Shown here: piece by piece, positions 1 through 6,757 of the stretch
How the letters are laid out: every line of letters begins with the position of its first letter
Position numbering within the stretch: position 1 is the stretch's first letter
Origin: Phoronis ovalis
Taxonomy: Eukaryota > Phoronida > Phoronidae
Assembly (NCBI GenBank): GCA_028565635.1
Contig: JAOXYB010039806.1
Span: 1-13,193, forward strand
Direction of reading: 5' to 3'
Length of the DNA stretch: 13,193 nucleotides
The notes under the pieces: generated by a model
Database searches by the model: none
Seen by the model: the letters and a program-made list of their open reading frames with translations, nothing else
Told to the model about the DNA's origin: nothing
Program-made: the position numbers and the translations under genes

Positions 1-906
1 CTTTGTTTAGAAAGGGGTAAATCATTTTAGCAAATCTGTACTATTAAATAGTAATACTAAGTATGCCCTTCCGGGTCGCTCCCAGCTTCCGTTCAGTTTT
101 TCATGCTTATAGGCAAACTGAACACATTCCCTAGGCGCCCCGGCTAGGCGTCCCATCCCGACTGCCTCATGTGGAGATACCTTTGCACATGCAGTGTTTT
201 AATACACAATCAGAAAACATACTTAATCGGGCAAAAAAAATTACCAGTATTGACTATTGTGGCTTCATTTGCTACAGATAACAGTAATAATAGAAAGACC
301 AGTACGGCAGTAGCCGACTTACCTTACTAAAAGGATTTCTCCACTGTATTTAAAACAGCTGAAATATAATTAACGATGGATATTTCTGTCTTTTCTGTAT
401 ACAGATTTAAGATTGTCTTTCAATGTCTTAATCCTTTGCTCAGAACAGAACGAATGCAAAAACATCGGGTCGATCAAACGGGAAATTTATAACTTTACCG
501 ACTCATTTTTAGAGGGGGTGTGCGGCTTAAAACCATAAAATATTAAATCCCCGATTGCAAATAAAACGTAAAGTTGCAAGTTTTATACTTACCATTTATT
601 TTATTGAGAGAAAGAAAACAACTATAAATTTATTTATTCTCTCATTATTTTGTTTAAAATACATCATGACTCCTAATAAATAACCCCATGTGTCCCGTAA
701 TTTAATGAACCAACCCCTCGTGAGAGACTAAAATTACTCGTTGTCGGGACTGTAGTAATATTACATAGAATGCTAGGGCGTGCTCATAGCCGCCCGCGGG
801 AATTATTAGTGTTCTGCGTTGTTTTATGCGTTGAGTAACCGAAGGAACTATGTTGCGGATGAGAGCGATGTGAAGCGTAGCTCCTCTACTGTATGACAGC
901 GTAAAA
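1..906. other. Non-coding stretch with GC-richer blocks
   Basis: No convincing gene is seen. Two GC-richer patches stand out from AT-rich surroundings: about 61-180, and about 730-900, which has several CpGs and precedes the small ORF at 907. A 9-bp inverted repeat (GTTCAGTTT at 91-99 with its complement at 115-123) could form a hairpin with a 15-nt loop. On the minus strand two good 5' splice-site matches (GTAAGT) lie at 317-322 and 587-592. The first follows a possible 36-nt exon (323-358) preceded by TATATTTCAG. These are pattern matches only and no reading frame of useful length supports a gene here. Confidence 0.4.
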
Positions 907-1155
907 ATGTGCAGTACTATATCGAAAAAGTTAGGACTTTTAATTGTGGTTTTTCGAGGAATAATTATAATTTTAATTTGTCTTCTTGCTATTTATTGTT
1001 CGATGACCTGGAATTTTGAAATAATTCACATGATTTTAAATCATGTAATCGCAGAAAGTCTGAGTCTTGATATGAGTATTCTGAAGCCATTGTCAAGGTA
1101 TCAAAAAAGTTGGCAGTTTTTATATTTGTTTTTATGCATTGTAAAGGCTTACTGA
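907..1155 (+). CDS. Small ORF with one predicted membrane segment, unrecognised
   Basis: An 82-codon open frame whose ATG is preceded by AAAA, giving an A at -3, which suits eukaryotic initiation. Residues about 10-32 are a strongly hydrophobic run (LGLLIV to LLAIYC) with positive residues just before and within it, as in a signal anchor of a type II membrane protein. The remainder has no motif that I recognise. A possible 5' splice site (CAAG then GTATCA) at 1094-1103 would cut the frame after about 63 codons, so it could be a first coding exon. Against this, its 3' part runs through the left arm of a 21-bp inverted repeat, and an AT-rich run can produce hydrophobic residues by chance. No function is assigned. 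Confidence 0.18.
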   Translation: MCSTISKKLGLLIVVFRGIIIILICLLAIYCSMTWNFEIIHMILNHVIAESLSLDMSILKPLSRYQKSWQFLYLFLCIVKAY

Positions 1156-1306
1156 CACTGGTGAACTCGGCAAAGTGTATACGTTAATCAGTATATCTAT
1201 GTCCTAGTTTCCCTATGTATTTTATATCTGTCATAACATTAAGGATAAATACTGTAAGTTTTAAACTTCAGATGTCAATCCATTGTGCCAACTTTTTTGA
1301 TACCTT
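1095..1306. repeat. Perfect 21-bp inverted repeat flanking a 170-bp spacer
   Basis: The 21 bases at 1095-1115 (starting AAGGTATCAAAA) reappear exactly as their reverse complement at 1286-1306. The spacer is 170 bp and AT-rich. A perfect 21-bp match at this distance is unlikely by chance. The layout fits a very small foldback or MITE-like element of 212 bp, but I see no target duplication next to the arms (left neighbour CATTGTC, right neighbour ACTGTAC), so the transposon reading is inference. Confidence 0.5.
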
Positions 1307-1309
1307 ACT

Positions 1310-1496
1310 GTACTTGTCTTATTAACAAGTTTTAAATTTAAAAGCTTGTTATACCTCTATGAGTTCAATACTAGGTTTTTTCAAAGACTTTATTTTAGGG
1401 AGGATGAAAAGAAACTGTTTTTTTGTATCTTTTAGTTTCACCACTTACATCTAAGTCAAATTCAGATTTAGATAAAAGAGGTTTAAGTTAATATAC
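1310..1496. other. AT-rich spacer
   Basis: AT-rich sequence between the 21-bp inverted repeat and the first repeat-array units. No open frame, RNA gene or repeat was recognised. Confidence 0.4.
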
Positions 1497-1570
1497 TCAG
1501 GAAGGAAAAGAAACTAGTTCCTTATTTATTCTATTGAGGGTCTCAACTAGCAAAAGGGAACCAGTTCCTT
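1497..1570. repeat. Degenerate repeat array, units 5' of the transposon
   Basis: Contains two units with the near-palindromic core AACTAGTTCCTTATT and GGAACCAGTTCCTTG, separated by about 45 bp and joined by a TTGAGGGTCTC-like linker. The same unit plan continues after the inserted transposon (2094-2205) and again at 2728-3037. The right boundary is sharp because the DNA transposon begins just beyond it. Units are strongly diverged, so the period is approximate. Confidence 0.5.
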
Positions 1571-1578
1571 GTTTCAGT
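1571..1578. repeat. 8-bp target-site duplication, left copy
   Basis: GTTTCAGT directly abuts the left terminal inverted repeat and is repeated exactly at 2094-2101 after the right one. An 8-bp duplication is typical of hAT, P, Merlin and Zisupton-type DNA transposons. Confidence 0.85.
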
Positions 1579-1622
1579 CCCGGGGGGTGGTCAATATGAA
1601 AGTGGGTACCAATGTTCCAACA
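1579..1622 (+). repeat. Left terminal inverted repeat of the DNA transposon
   Basis: 44 bp, matching the reverse complement of 2050-2093 at 41 positions. The differences are at repeat positions 25, 32 and 33. Confidence 0.85.
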
Positions 1623-1638
1623 TGACTTTTCAAAAAAG

Positions 1639-1740
1639 CCCCTAACGAAGTGAAATTCTGCAAAAAATACCCCTGAGGAAGTGATTTTTTTTGGAAAAAA
1701 TATACCCCTAAGGAAGTGGATCACGTGATCCCTGACCTGA
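1639..1740 (+). repeat. Internal repeat block A of the DNA transposon (~31-35 bp units)
   Basis: Three units start with CCCCT at 1639, 1670 and 1705, each continuing as A/G-A-C/G-GAAGTG and then a T- or A-rich tail. The periods are 31 and 35 bp. The block lies just inside the left inverted repeat, the position where several transposase families have accessory binding sites. That role is inference. Confidence 0.7.
1718..1731. repeat. 14-bp perfect palindrome with E-box core
   Basis: GGATCACGTGATCC is its own reverse complement and contains CACGTG. It closes internal repeat block A. A binding site for a bHLH or other dimeric protein is possible but not shown. Confidence 0.6.
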
Positions 1741-1862
1741 CCAATCGTATGCCGTGTTTTAAAAGGTCATTCTCAAAATAGCATTAATTCAGGAAGTAAC
1801 TTTCATATGACGGGGAATACACATTCTGGTAAACATATTAAGTTTTCTTGACCGTATTTACA

Positions 1863-2010
1863 CCCCTAACGAAGTGAAATTTTAACGATTACCCTAACAA
1901 AGTGAAACTACCAAACAACACCCCTTATGAAGTGTCACAACTCAAAAAAAACACCCCTTTTCGTGATTTTAGCCAAAAAACAGACCCTAAGCACGTAACG
2001 CGCATTATGC
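1863..2010 (+). repeat. Internal repeat block B of the DNA transposon (~28-33 bp units)
   Basis: Five units start near 1863, 1891, 1921, 1954 and 1984 with (A)CCCCT or ACCCT, followed in most by a GAAGTG-like core. The block has the same orientation as block A, so the repeats are direct across the element and do not mirror its inverted ends. The last two units are the most diverged. Confidence 0.65.
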
Positions 2011-2049
2011 GCCGGCGGTTCGAAAAACATACCCTTTCATGCGAAATTT

Positions 2050-2093
2050 TGTTGGAACATGCGTACCCGCTTTCATATTGACCACCCCCCGGG
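2050..2093 (-). repeat. Right terminal inverted repeat of the DNA transposon
   Basis: Reverse complement of the left end with three mismatches over 44 bp. It ends CCCCCCGGG at 2085-2093. Confidence 0.85.
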
Positions 2094-2101
2094 GTTTCAG
2101 T
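2094..2101. repeat. 8-bp target-site duplication, right copy
   Basis: GTTTCAGT, an exact copy of 1571-1578, directly follows the right terminal inverted repeat. Confidence 0.85.
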
Positions 2102-2205
2102 ATGTGTCTCAGATAAAAAAAACAACCACTTCCTCATTCCATATATTTGAGAACGGATTTCAAATAAATAAATCCATACTAGTTCCTCATTTCTGATTTG
2201 AATGT
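2102..2205. repeat. Degenerate repeat array, units 3' of the transposon
   Basis: Continuation of the array broken by the DNA transposon. Units contain ACCACTTCCTCATTCC and ACTAGTTCCTCATTTC cores, with TTTGAGAAC- and TCTCAGATAA-like linkers between them, at a spacing of about 50 bp. Confidence 0.45.
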
Positions 2206-2727
2206 GGTAACAAATTATATAGACAAAGAAGATATGGCTGAAATGCGTTTACTACCAATGATCACAATTTTGCCAAATGTTTGAATGACTGCTTAACGAC
2301 CATCAGTCCTACTAGAAATTTATAAAATTGCATGCACACTATAGCCATGTACCTATGCAAAAAAATCCCATTAAATTTTGATACCACATTTAATTTAAAA
2401 TGAGGAAAAGTTGGTGGGCATTGATTAATACCTGAGTCCTCCACCAAAATTATCATTGTATCAATCCATGATAAAGCTACGTTAATAACATGAAACCTAA
2501 ACTGGATGATGATTCTCATGGTGTCAAACTAGAATAATGAATAAAGGCAATTGGCACTATCTCCTTATCTTCTTCACTGACTGTTCTTGTTTACTTTTCC
2601 AAGCCACCAAGACGAACAAGGAAAAAGTAACTGCTTCCTTTTTGGTTAGTCAATCGGATTCCGCGAAGACTAAAATAAAAAGAACAAATCTGAGTCTTTC
2701 CTTTTTGTCACAAATTTGCCCCATAGA
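2206..2727. other. AT-rich spacer, no recognised gene
   Basis: Open frames here (for example 2262-2519 minus and 2537-2731 plus) are short, lack recognisable motifs and have no splice or promoter context. The part from about 2600 to 2727 holds AGGAAAAAGTAAC and CTTCCTTTTTGG pieces that look like far-diverged members of the neighbouring repeat family. I see nothing else. Confidence 0.4.
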
Positions 2728-3037
2728 CTAAAAGAAAGAAACTAATTATGTTTCCTTATTGAATAAGGAATTATGACCAAGTTTCTTTATTTAAGACCCA
2801 TACTCGAATGAAGAATCATGAAAAACTGGTCTCTTTTTCTTTCATTGAGATCTGCACTTGAATAAAGAATCAAGAAACTGGTTCTGTTTATATGCACTCT
2901 AATAAGGAGCTGGGTCTTTTCTTTATTTGAGGCTCGTACTTGGTTGAGAAATAAGGAACTGTTCCTTGTTCTTTCTTTAAGATCAGCATTTTAATATTAT
3001 GTAAGGAACTAATTCTTTTATCCTTATTCAATAAGCA
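2728..3037. repeat. Tandem array of degenerate ~42-55-bp units
   Basis: At least five imperfect units can be lined up, starting near 2797, 2850, 2892, 2933 and 2982. Each runs as a GAGATC-like linker, CACTTGAATAAAGAAT, then an AAGGAACTNGTTCCTT near-palindrome and a TTCTTTATTT tail. Because the core is self-complementary, each unit can fold into a small hairpin. The same family appears at 1497-1570 and 2102-2205. The high divergence points to an old satellite-like array. Confidence 0.6.
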
Positions 3038-3050
3038 GGCCTACCTAATA

Positions 3051-3064
3051 ACCATGGACTCGAA
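3051..3064 (-). other. Isolated tRNA-type B-box match, possible SINE remnant
   Basis: The minus strand reads GGTTCGAGTCC, an exact match to the RNA polymerase III B-box consensus, with a 4-bp stem either side (ATGG and CCAT) as in a T-arm. I cannot find a matching A box, anticodon arm or acceptor stem at tRNA spacing, so this is not a tRNA gene. A worn tRNA-derived SINE head or chance remain possible. Confidence 0.15.
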
Positions 3065-4345
3065 CCATCAATCCGCATTCGCACACCTTTTTCCTAGTTT
3101 TAGAATACTTTCCAGTTTTTGCTTAGAAGGTCCTGCTACTCAAAACTGTCATTTCTATGGACTCTCGTTAGTTTCCAGGAACTCTATCAGATTTCTTGAC
3201 ACTCGAACAACTCCTAATAGCCCGCAATAGTATGATTCAGGCATTCTTCTCTGTTACTGAAACACGAATTTGTATCCGTGGACTTAAATCATATTTTATA
3301 TGGTACAAAATCCAGGCCAAATCACTTTAATGCTAGGAGAATAGAGTGTAATATGTCATGCAAATATTCGTGAAAGTTAAGGTCGGCATTTTTTAAACTA
3401 AAAATCGCATTATCTGAATTTCTACATCTACAATAAATCGAGTTGATTCGGAAATGTTTGTTTTTTTGCACATGGGTGTAACTTAATATTTAGCTTCAAG
3501 AAATATGTATACCAGTTATATGTACAGTTCATTCACCTTACTTGTTATTAAAAATTACTAAGACTGTTGGAAACTGTTATTTGCTCATTTCACCACTTAA
3601 AAGCAGGTTACAAAAACAGAAACATATTTAAATTTATTACATATATTAATGATTATACACACTCTCTTATTTATTGCACATAAACTTATTGCTCATTAAT
3701 AGCATGCCAGTCCTGGTTGTGTGGGATTCTGAAGTGGAATATCAAGGCGGATACCAATTTTTTCTTCCTACTCATTTGTACTTTTATGGCGGTTGTCCAC
3801 ACATGCACAGTGTGACCTTAGACGCGTGTGTCCTACTTAAAGTACGTATGCACAGATAAACATTGTACATGCTACATTTCTATTAATGAATTGAAAATCA
3901 GTGTATATATTACACTGCTGTAACTATGTTATCAGCATAAATATACATTTGAAAGCGTATATGTTCTGTTTTCATTGTCTTGGCTGTGGAACATAATATT
4001 AATAATGTTATTAAGTTTGTATAACATAAAACTGGTTAAATTAAACCAGGACTGACAGCACACAACAGGACGAATAGGGATTTTTTCATAAAAAGTGTAA
4101 TTATACTCAAATTATCAGGCATGGATACACTCATATTTTTCTCCGTAAAACTATCAAGATTGAAGCATATTATTTCAAATGTGAAGCATATACTTTCATC
4201 TAAAAGTGAAATGTTGGCTGTAAAATATATTGCCTAATATATATGTACATGATAAATGTGCATTGGTAGGTACAAGTTTCACAAATACTCTTAAACTACA
4301 GTATAATCGATAAAAATATTAAATAAGTAGGAAGAAAAAAGTGGT
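3065..4345. other. Long AT-rich spacer without recognised genes
   Basis: No gene is supported. The open frame at 3674-3859 (61 codons) has no family features. A small imperfect direct repeat of about 21 bp around GAAGCATAT lies at about 4159-4200. The rest is unique-looking AT-rich sequence of intron or intergenic type. Confidence 0.4.
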
Positions 4346-4351
4346 ACTCAC

Positions 4352-4389
4352 CTTGTTATTTCACAAATGTGCGGCCTACAATCGGAACT
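4352..4389 (-). other. Candidate non-coding first exon and 5' splice site
   Basis: On the minus strand a TCAGTT initiator-like motif (4386-4391) is followed 38 bases later by AACAAG and GTGAGT (4346-4351), a near-perfect 5' splice site. A CCAAT motif (plus-strand ATTGG at 4467-4471) lies about 78 bases upstream, a usual distance for this promoter element. Together they look like a promoter with a short untranslated first exon transcribed leftwards. No TATA box was seen and no downstream exon can be joined with confidence, so this remains a weak call. Confidence 0.2.
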
Positions 4390-4471
4390 GACAACATGAA
4401 AAGCTAGTATAGAATTATTTGTCGGGTAACTGATCAATATGGCGTAATAGTGTTCGAAAAACGTTTATTGG

Positions 4472-5264
4472 TCGAGCTAGGCTGCAGTTAAAAATGAATT
4501 TAGCTGAAGGATTGTTCCCGCGGCCATCACAAAGGTGTACTTTTCAATGTTAAATAGGGTTTTAGTACATACAGAGGACATTGTGTTGCTTGTAAAACGA
4601 TGTAGTCTTTTTAAGGTAAAAAGTAATTTTTCCTTGCCGCGTTGCTGCATATAAAATTGCCCGTGCCACATGATAAAAAGAGGCACAGCCTCGTTTCCAG
4701 AGCATGCAACATGATCCCAGCGTGTTCACTATTCTCTTCGTGTCCTGCTTGACGCCTGGCAATACAATAATATATTGCATGGAAATACTGAAAGCTGATT
4801 GGCTAAAACCACAAAAGTATGAACTAATGATGAATAGGACCCAGTTGTCTGCCATGAGGGAGTGTGATTGATGATTCATGTTTGGTTTCGTGTCTTGCTC
4901 GTTCCAAGCAATTTTCATTCAATTAATCTGTTATCACTCTATATCAATATAGTCAAACATTTAAAAAGTAAATACCTGACAATTGAGAATTCCCAATTAA
5001 TTTCGGTAACAACAACCCGGTACTCTAAAAAATATCTGATCATAGTTTAAAGGACTAGCTGCCAGCCATATTTGCTGCTTTAAACTAATTTATATTCCAT
5101 ATACAGGATTCAATTCATATACAGCCTTCAATTCAAAATTAATACTATTGCTCTTCACGTTTTTGTTGGAAAAGTATTTAAATACATTATTTGCTTATGA
5201 ATCTTGAATTTTTACTGTGTACCTGCTAAATATCATTTGGCACAAATGTAGAGTTCTTATATTG
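4472..5264. other. AT-rich spacer with small direct repeat
   Basis: The longest open frame outside the retrotransposon (4562-4918 minus, 118 codons) lies here but has no recognisable motif and is crossed by other frames of similar quality, so I do not call it. An 18-bp unit beginning CATATACAG occurs twice in tandem at 5098-5115 and 5116-5133, with two mismatches. A CCAAT motif on the minus strand occurs near 4798. Confidence 0.4.
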
Positions 5265-5400
5265 GACGATGAGCGTGCGCCTTTTTCAGCGAGCGAGAGT
5301 CCAGAAATCTCAGCTGTTAAAGTTCTTAGCAACTTAATAAGAGTCTGCAGAATATGACGGTTCAAGTAGCGGAATTCCAGTATGAAAACCGTTAGAAAAA
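5265..5400 (+). promoter_or_regulatory. CpG-richer block, possible promoter or 5' end of a gene
   Basis: This patch is locally richer in CpG than its surroundings (GAGCGTGCGCC near 5270, then GCGAGCGAGAG), resembling an NRF1-type GC motif. It is followed by a short ATG frame (5354-5395, 14 codons) and then by the candidate exon at 5580. A possible 5' splice site after CAA at 5366 would keep the phase of that exon. The promoter role is inference from composition and order only. Confidence 0.18.
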
Positions 5401-5579
5401 TGTTTGAAAACTAGGAAACAAGTGCACAAATGCAGATTGACGGTTGAGTCCACGCTGGTTAGGTAGGCCTGTTAAGGATAAGTTTATTCTAAGTTACTAG
5501 ATTGTACCTAATTTTCTTACAAGTAATTTTATTTGAAATGTTTTGGAGGCATATGTAGCAATGATCTAATTTCTTACAG

Positions 5580-5672
5580 CATCAAGACAGCAGTCTTGCT
5601 TTTGAAGCTCAAGAGAGAGAGGAATATCAAAATAAGGTTAAGAAGTATGCTAAAAGAAAACATGTGAAGTAA
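5580..5672 (+). CDS. Candidate coding exon (internal or last) of an unidentified gene
   Basis: The stretch is preceded by a pyrimidine-rich TTTCTTACAG, a good 3' splice site. One frame is open from its first base for 30 codons, and its product is polar and basic at the end: it starts HQDSSLAFEAQE and ends KKYAKRKHVK. This composition looks like a real lysine-rich protein tail. The end is ambiguous. The frame runs into TAA at 5670-5672, which would make this a last exon, but GTAAGT (5669-5674) is also a consensus 5' splice site and would make an 89-nt internal exon ending at 5668. No AATAAA is apparent soon after. The second forward frame is also open but gives a less protein-like product. I do not recognise the family. 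Confidence 0.33.
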   Translation, partial: HQDSSLAFEAQEREEYQNKVKKYAKRKHVK

Positions 5673-5857
5673 GTGCAGTACAATATTTCATAATAGCTTT
5701 CCTTGCTAGCTATAATTTATATAAATTAGCCAAATTTATATTTAGGGATATTCTATTAATCACCTTGCAGACTTTAAATCCCTTGGTTAATTCAAATTAT
5801 TTTTATACCATTCTCTCTTATAGACAAAGTTAGCTTGCCGGTGTCCTTACTCAGCTC
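5673..5857. other. AT-rich spacer before the retrotransposon target
   Basis: AT-rich sequence, possibly intronic if the exon at 5580-5668 is internal. No other feature recognised. Confidence 0.35.
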
Positions 5858-5897
5858 GATAGTATTTGAATACTTATTTTTCTCAAAATAAGTGGTT
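5858..5897. repeat. Left remnant of the target repeat array
   Basis: Contains TGAATACTTATTTT (5867-5880, repeated at 11314-11327) and AAAATAAGTGGTT just before the insertion point. These match units found right of the retrotransposon (11214-11290), showing that one array was split by the insertion. Confidence 0.55.
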
Positions 5898-5902
5898 CGT
5901 TC
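5898..5902. repeat. 5-bp target-site duplication, left copy
   Basis: CGTTC, identical to 11209-11213, borders the element at the exact point where LTR similarity begins. Five bases is the usual duplication for Ty3/Gypsy integrases. CGTTC also occurs in the neighbouring repeat units, so the match is partly expected from the target. Confidence 0.8.
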
Positions 5903-6177
5903 TAGAAAATAACCCTTGAGTATTTCTTTGCACTGGTTTATTTGGCATTAAGCAAGATGAATGATAGTAATCTGAAAGAACATAAACAGGGAGTAAATAA
6001 CTAATAAGGGCGGACTATGATATATAAAGAACGATAATAACAAAGTGGTAATGCGATGAAAGTAGTTATACAACTAATAATAGAGAAATCTTACCGCTAA
6101 TCTAACAATGGACTTTTAAGGAATAAGTGGCCGCTCAATCATGACAAGTGGCGCTGCCTATATGGCGTAATTCTCTA
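5903..6177 (-). repeat. 3' LTR (275 bp)
   Basis: Matches 10932-11208 throughout. Its ends are TAGA and TCTA, a 4-bp inverted repeat, instead of the common TG and CA. In sense it carries a TATA-like CTTTATATA (6021-6029) and, further on, an AATAAA polyadenylation signal (5937-5942), giving a plausible U3-R-U5 plan. The 5' copy has AATGAA at the matching place (10966-10971). Confidence 0.93.
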
Positions 6178-6190
6178 TCTCCCCCCCAAG
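6178..6190 (-). promoter_or_regulatory. Polypurine tract for plus-strand DNA priming
   Basis: In sense the bases just before the 3' LTR read CTTGGGGGGGAGA, an unbroken purine run of 11 after CTT. It sits directly against the LTR start, as required for the primer of second-strand synthesis in LTR retrotransposons. Confidence 0.85.
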
Positions 6191-6257
6191 TCCCAAAGTA
6201 GAGTTTCTAATGATGACTAGAATAGGACTGATAGAAGAATACTGAATTAACAAGAGT
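6191..6257 (-). other. Short 3' untranslated segment of the retrotransposon
   Basis: Sixty-seven bases between the inferred last codon of pol and the polypurine tract, with no coding features. Confidence 0.5.
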
Positions 6258-6757
6258 CTATGTTTCAAAGTCTTTAAACCATGCGGGATGTTTCTTCTCG
6301 TGGAGAGATCATCGTGGTAGACTGGTATTGGACGTACGTAGTGAGGAGTCTGGGGTGTTTGGTGTAGTGGTGGGTCGTAGTGGCGTAGTAGGTGACGGTG
6401 TCTCAATGTGTTCATGCGAGGACTGTGTTGGTGGAGGAACCAGTGATGGAGCTAACTTGTCATTGTGTTACATGTGACCATTGTTGGGTTCAACTGGTTG
6501 CATAAGGGTCTTTGGCTCGCTTACGTTGGTCTTGCTTGGTGGTAGCAGTGGTGAGATGGTCACCATGTCATCATGTATAGATCTGCGATTTCCTGGTTTT
6601 TGGACTGGTACGTATTTCCGGAGGAATTTTCTGTTGCGTAAAGTCACGCGGCCTGATCCGTCTACACAAAAGAGGTACTGGTCGAACTGACGTACTTCCA
6701 CAACCAAACCAGTGTTGTCAGATTTGGTGGGGAGCGGGCCGATCTGGTTCTGCGGAC
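6258..6757 (-). pseudogene. Integrase C-terminal domain and basic tail
   Basis: After a one-base loss near 6757 the integrase frame shifts. The new frame gives a GPLPTK turn followed by a beta-rich stretch ending in RKFLRKYVPV, like the DNA-binding C-terminal domain of Gypsy integrases. A TAA at 6468 and a TGA at 6309 interrupt what follows, a Pro/Thr-rich linker and a closing RxSLHEKK-type basic segment ending at the TAG at 6258-6260. The extension past both stops keeps a protein-like sequence in the same frame, which is why I place the original end there. Confidence 0.7.

Larger units (their letters stand above)
1579..2093. mobile_element. 515-bp non-autonomous DNA transposon (MITE-like)
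   Basis: The element has terminal inverted repeats of 44 bp: 1579-1622 begins CCCGGGGGGTGGTCAATATG, and 2050-2093 is its reverse complement with 3 mismatches, the first 24 bases being identical. It is flanked by an exact 8-bp duplication. It has no coding capacity for a transposase, so it must be mobilised in trans if at all. The interior holds two blocks of ~31-bp repeats with the core CCCCTAACGAAGTG, separated by a unique centre (about 1732-1862) next to a 14-bp perfect palindrome. The 8-bp duplication and subterminal repeats recall hAT elements, but the long C/G-rich ends are not typical, so P, Merlin or Zisupton-like origins stay open. It interrupts the older AAGGAACTNGTTCCTT repeat array, so it inserted later. 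Confidence 0.85.

Noticed and set aside
1497-2137. Two minus-strand open frames over the MITE ends (1497-1724 and 1925-2137)
   Set aside because: They share short peptide pieces only because they cross the inverted ends and internal repeats. No transposase motif is present.
2262-2731. Open frames at 2262-2519 (minus) and 2537-2731 (plus)
   Set aside because: Short, no family features, and the second overlaps diverged repeat-like sequence.
3051-3064. tRNA gene
   Set aside because: Only a B-box and a 4-bp stem are present. No cloverleaf could be built.
3674-3859. 61-codon plus-strand open frame
   Set aside because: No motif, no splice or promoter context, length compatible with chance.
4562-4918. 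118-codon open frame on the minus strand
   Set aside because: It is the longest frame outside the retrotransposon but has no recognisable motif, start context or splice context. Overlapping frames in the same region look equally protein-like, so chance is the simpler reading.
6158-6415. Separate 85-codon minus-strand frame after integrase, considered as an envelope-like or extra gene
   Set aside because: It runs into the LTR and has no signal or membrane segment. The pol tail in another frame over the same bases reads better, so it is a shadow.
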